Assembly (NCBI GenBank): GCA_041167105.1
Contig: JBEEGX010000089.1
Coordinates: 1 to 7,778, forward strand
From: JAJPGZ01 sp041167105
Lineage (GTDB): Bacteria > Verrucomicrobiota > Verrucomicrobiia > Chthoniobacterales > UBA10450
Reading direction: 5' to 3'
Length of the DNA: 7,778 bases
Part shown: positions 4,875 to 7,778 of the stretch, piece after piece
Numbering within the stretch: position 1 is the stretch's first letter
How the letters are laid out: every line of letters starts with the position of its first letter
Program-made: the position numbers and the translations under genes
Notes under the pieces: generated by a model
The model's database searches: none
Seen by the model: only the letters and a program-made list of their open reading frames with translations
Told to the model about the DNA's origin: nothing

Positions 4875-6413
4875 GTGGCCGCACCGGTAATGCTAATGAT
4901 TCGCGACGGTTGGGGAATCAACCCCGGTGGGCGCGCGCAACGCGAACAAAACGGCGACGCCACATTGCTCGCGCACACACCATTTCACGACGCGCTCTAC
5001 CGCGATTATCCGTGGGGAAAACTCAGCGCCAGCGGTCTCGATGTTGGCTTGCCTGAAGGGCAAATGGGCAATTCCGAGGTCGGCCATCTCAATCTCGGCG
5101 CCGGTCGCATTGTTTATCAGGATTTGACGCGAATTAACAAAGCCATCGCCGACGGTGAACTCGCCCATAATGACGTCCTGCAACAAGCGTTCGCCGCGGC
5201 ACGCACGCATCGCCTGCACTTGTTAGGCCTCGTTTCCGATGGCGGCGTCCACAGTCATTATGCGCACATGATCGCGCTCGCGAACGCGGCGAAAGATGCC
5301 GGCGTTCCCGAGATTATCATTCACGCGTTTACGGACGGTCGTGATGCGTCGCCCACGGGCGGCGCGAAGTATCTGAAAATTTGCGAAGAGCAATTGCGAC
5401 CAAGCGGCGCGCGCATTGCGACAATCGTCGGCCGGTATTTCGCGATGGATCGCGACCGTCGTTGGGACCGCACGAAAAAAGCGTGGGACGCGGTGGTGTT
5501 GGGCCGCGGCGAAATCTGCAACGATTCGCCCGCGGCCGCGTTAGATCGACAATATCATCTCGGCAAAACCGATGAGTTCATGCCGCCGCTCATCTTTCTC
5601 TTGCCTAACGAGCAACGCGTGCGCGACGGCGACGTTGTTTTGTTTTTCAATTTTCGCGCTGACCGCGCCCGCCAATTGTCGCAAGCATTCCTCTTCGAAA
5701 ACTTTGACGGGTTCGATCGCGAAGTTTGGCCGAAAGTAGATTTTCTCTCGCTGACCGAGTACGACGCGACCTATCGGTCGCCGTACATATTCCCGCCGCA
5801 AAATCTTGTTCACATTCTCGGCGAAGTCGTCAGTGGCGCCGGCAAATCGCAATTGCGCATTGCCGAGACCGAGAAGTATCCGCACGTCACCTATTTCTTT
5901 AATGGTGGGATTGAGCGGCCATTTCCACGCGAAGATCGACAAATTATTCCGTCACCGAAAGTCGCCACCTACGATTTGCAGCCGCAAATGAGCGCTCCGG
6001 AAGTGACCGACGAAGTCCTGGCGCGCATGGCGGGCTACGACCTCATCATTTTGAATTTCGCCAATGCCGACATGGTTGGCCACACCGGCATTCTGCAAGC
6101 CGGAATCAAAGCTGTGGAGACAATCGATGAATGTGTTTCCCGCATCATTCCGCAACTTGTCGATCTTGGCGGCAAATGCATTGTCACAGCCGATCATGGC
6201 AACTGCGAACAAATGCGAAACGCCGATGGTTCGCCTAACACCGCCCACACCACCAATCTCGTGCATTGCATTTATGTCGCTAACGATGCCGCAAAGTTTC
6301 GCTGCCGTGATGGCATACTCGCTGACATCGCGCCGACGCTTCTGTTCTTGCTCGGCCTTCCGCAACCTGGCGAGATGACCGGCCGAAATCTTCTTGTTCC
6401 GCGCGAATCTTAG
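4875..6413 (+). CDS. gpmI: 2,3-bisphosphoglycerate-independent phosphoglycerate mutase
   Basis: The protein has 512 residues, the normal full length. It interconverts 3-phosphoglycerate and 2-phosphoglycerate in cytosolic glycolysis and gluconeogenesis through a Mn-dependent phosphoserine intermediate. All key blocks are present: D11 in MIRDGWG, nucleophile S67 in GQMGNSEVGHLNLGAG, H128 in SDGGVHSH, HAFTDGRD (150-157), GRYFAMDRDRRWDR, R261 and R264 in FNFRADRAR, K334 in EKYPHVTYFFNGG, D399 and H403 in NADMVGHTG, D440 and H441 in TADHGNCEQM, and H458 in NTAHTTN. The start is GTG 4875; it keeps the strand before D11, while ATG 4890 would cut it and no start codon lies further upstream in the frame. 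The gene is monocistronic here: divergent from the phosphatase homologue, and convergent with the next gene, whose stop codon overlaps its own. It carries three exact copies of the dispersed 9-mer. Confidence 0.98.
   Translation: MAAPVMLMIRDGWGINPGGRAQREQNGDATLLAHTPFHDALYRDYPWGKLSASGLDVGLPEGQMGNSEVGHLNLGAGRIVYQDLTRINKAIADGELAHNDVLQQAFAAARTHRLHLLGLVSDGGVHSHYAHMIALANAAKDAGVPEIIIHAFTDGRDASPTGGAKYLKICEEQLRPSGARIATIVGRYFAMDRDRRWDRTKKAWDAVVLGRGEICNDSPAAALDRQYHLGKTDEFMPPLIFLLPNEQRVRDGDVVLFFNFRADRARQLSQAFLFENFDGFDREVWPKVDFLSLTEYDATYRSPYIFPPQNLVHILGEVVSGAGKSQLRIAETEKYPHVTYFFNGGIERPFPREDRQIIPSPKVATYDLQPQMSAPEVTDEVLARMAGYDLIILNFANADMVGHTGILQAGIKAVETIDECVSRIIPQLVDLGGKCIVTADHGNCEQMRNADGSPNTAHTTNLVHCIYVANDAAKFRCRDGILADIAPTLLFLLGLPQPGEMTGRNLLVPRES
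5543..5551 (-). repeat. Dispersed word TGTCGATCT
   Basis: Exact copy inside gpmI, antisense to the gene; the codons read L-D-R-Q. Confidence 0.85.
5933..5941 (-). repeat. Dispersed word TGTCGATCT
   Basis: Exact copy inside gpmI in the 11-base form TTGTCGATCTT, antisense to the gene; the codons read E-D-R-Q, in a surface-type segment after the K334 block. Confidence 0.85.
6158..6166 (+). repeat. Dispersed word TGTCGATCT
   Basis: Exact copy inside gpmI in the full 12-base form TTGTCGATCTTG (6157-6168), sense to the gene; the codons read L-V-D-L-G, shortly before the metal-binding TADH block. Confidence 0.85.
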
Positions 6414-7778
6414 TTCGAGCTTGCGCCGGCGCGCGCCTCGATCTCTTTGACCAATCTAAAAACGTCTGCGGTAGCAGATTCGTGTTCGATGAACTCGTCG
6501 AAGTCGTGTCGCGCTTGTTTGGCCAATGGCGAGTTCAAGGCGGTGTAACAATCGCGGCGCCCTTGCAGAAACTTGCGCTGCCATAACGGATAGGGCTCAA
6601 ACATTCCCAGCGCGGCAAGCGTTGTCTCGCCTGGTTTGTTGTCGTCCAGATAAGCAGAGAGACTCAACAGCGTGCCCAGACGATCGGTCTCGTTGGTGAA
6701 AACCGAAAAGGGCATCCGCAGAGCATCGTAAACGAGACCGGTCGCTTTTTTCGATTGATCCGATCTGGCGATGCCTTCGACGCGGGTGAGCGAACGCTCG
6801 ATCAATTCGCGCGCCGGCCATGGATCTTCACGTAAGGCCTGAAAAAATTTCACCAAGATTTCAACTGACTCTTGTGGTTTTTGTGTGCGCCACAAGAATT
6901 CCGCGCGGATGGCATCTGCGTCCAGCGGCAACGCCGCGCTTAACTTGTCGATGTACGGGAGCGCAGAGCTGTCACCTTCAGCGGCGAGACACTCACTCAC
7001 CAGCAACAATTCGGAGATTGTTGTTGGTTCATCGGATTGCGCGCGCCAATTGCGGAGCGCTCCCAATAAATCTCCCGCGGTGTAATCTGTAAAAGCCGCC
7101 GCTCGGCTTCGTTGTGCCGCAGTGAGTGTGGCAAGAAATTGCGGGATACGATCGAGCAGTGCGTTTGTCGACAATCGCCCTTCGTCTACGCGCGCCCAAT
7201 TAATCTCGCCGTTTACTAAGTGTGGTCGATCGGCGTGCGCGCCGATTGCACCCACTCGCACATTTGCCAGTCGAAACCCGTTCATCAGATTTACGCTTCG
7301 AGCGAAAGCGAATTCAATGATAGTGCGGTCATCAGTGTTGAGCGGTCCTTGGTTAAAGTGTTGCAGGGTCTCGGCCACTGCCTGATTTCCCACGTAATGC
7401 GCCAGGAAGTCTTCGAAGCCGTCCGCGCGCCAGGCTGATAACAGCGCAGTCTTAAATGGTTCCTCTCTCAAACGAGCGCGTAATTTTTCGACATCGTACG
7501 CAACGGGCTCATGCGATGCCATCAAAAGCAAATCGCCCGATTCCGTTTGCCATGATTCGATGTTGGCGAAAACCGACCCGAGCGTGCGATAGAAAATTTC
7601 CATCGTTCGATCATCGATTTCATAGGCCTGTACCCATTGAAAAAACAAGCCGCCCGGTTTCAGGCAACGGTCTATCGATCGGTAATATTCCCTCGTGAAT
7701 AATCCTGCGACACCCGCCCGATAAGGATTTGATGGTTCCGAAACGACGATGTCGTATTTCTGCCGCGTTGTCAGGAGA
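6410..7778 (-). CDS. Spermidine-synthase-like protein with helical C-terminal extension (5' end beyond window)
   Basis: The visible 455 residues are the C-terminal part; the frame is open to the right edge. Near the edge, TRQKYDIVVSEPSNPYRAGVAGLFTREYY followed by LKPGGLFFQWVQAYE is the active-site strand and the following strand of the spermidine-synthase-like domain, in the SEPSNP form typical of large fused MFS/spermidine-synthase proteins. Canonical enzymes have DSSDP there, so the catalytic aspartates are Glu and Asn here and aminopropyl transfer is unproven. The SAM loop and any membrane domain lie outside the window. After the domain come some 330 residues, mostly predicted helical and rich in Ala/Leu/Arg, with repeat-like pieces such as ELLLVSECLAAEGDSSALPYIDKL; a TPR-like solenoid is a reasonable guess. 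TTG 7648 is not the start, because the domain continues upstream. The stop (TTAG, 6410-6413) overlaps that of gpmI by four bases. No exact copy of the dispersed 9-mer occurs here. Confidence 0.85.
   Translation of the reverse strand, partial: LLTTRQKYDIVVSEPSNPYRAGVAGLFTREYYRSIDRCLKPGGLFFQWVQAYEIDDRTMEIFYRTLGSVFANIESWQTESGDLLLMASHEPVAYDVEKLRARLREEPFKTALLSAWRADGFEDFLAHYVGNQAVAETLQHFNQGPLNTDDRTIIEFAFARSVNLMNGFRLANVRVGAIGAHADRPHLVNGEINWARVDEGRLSTNALLDRIPQFLATLTAAQRSRAAAFTDYTAGDLLGALRNWRAQSDEPTTISELLLVSECLAAEGDSSALPYIDKLSAALPLDADAIRAEFLWRTQKPQESVEILVKFFQALREDPWPARELIERSLTRVEGIARSDQSKKATGLVYDALRMPFSVFTNETDRLGTLLSLSAYLDDNKPGETTLAALGMFEPYPLWQRKFLQGRRDCYTALNSPLAKQARHDFDEFIEHESATADVFRLVKEIEARAGASSN

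Noticed and set aside
3173..6242. GCCTAAC and GTTAGGC words look like the RYYYAAC/GTTRRRY core sites of integron attC sites.
   Set aside because: They lie inside housekeeping and other intact genes in mixed order and at irregular spacing, with no paired imperfect palindrome and no integrase, so they are not attC sites.

Overview
The window is chromosomal DNA of a moderately high-GC bacterium. Its gene content fits a soil-type Verrucomicrobium (Chthoniobacterales / Udaeobacter-like): a spermidine-synthase-like protein fused to transporter-like membrane domains, a second spermidine-synthase-like protein with a long helical tail, GpmI, and an alkaline-phosphatase-family protein with a planctomycete/verrucomicrobial style C-terminus. 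The taxon is an inference from family resemblance, not from a search. There are no RNA genes, insertion sequences, CRISPR arrays or phage genes.

Layout from left to right. (1) A minus-strand gene starting at 1984 and running off the left edge encodes a multi-pass membrane protein fused to a spermidine-synthase-like methyltransferase-fold domain. (2) A 147-bp divergent intergenic region holds promoter-like elements for both directions. (3) Two small plus-strand genes for secreted proteins follow: a transglutaminase-like cysteine enzyme with an intact Cys-His-Asp triad (2132-2707) and an unrecognised protein with a discoidin-like beta domain and a proline-rich tail (2831-3484). (4) A minus-strand alkaline-phosphatase homologue (3510-4784) keeps the fold but has lost nearly every catalytic and metal-binding residue. 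(5) Divergent from it is a complete, apparently active gpmI (4875-6413). (6) Its stop codon overlaps that of a convergent minus-strand gene that enters from the right edge (6410-7778) and encodes the C-terminal part of another spermidine-synthase-like protein. No pathway links all these genes. gpmI is a glycolytic housekeeping gene, and the others look like envelope or secreted accessory functions.

The most unusual signal lies across the genes, not in one of them. The 9-mer TGTCGATCT (extended consensus TTGTCGATCTTG) occurs ten times, on both strands, in four genes and one intergenic region, and in five different reading contexts (VDL, DRQ, SIL, RST, KID), where about 0.06 copies would be expected by chance. 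All 13 copies of the 7-mer TGTCGAT are followed by CT or GT. Two copies form an 11-bp inverted repeat at 302-339. A density of about one per 0.8 kb is what DNA uptake sequences of Neisseria and Pasteurellaceae show, so a previously unrecognised uptake-signal-like or other genome-wide dispersed oligonucleotide system is the leading hypothesis. A second, weaker repeated word is GCCTAAC(GAG).
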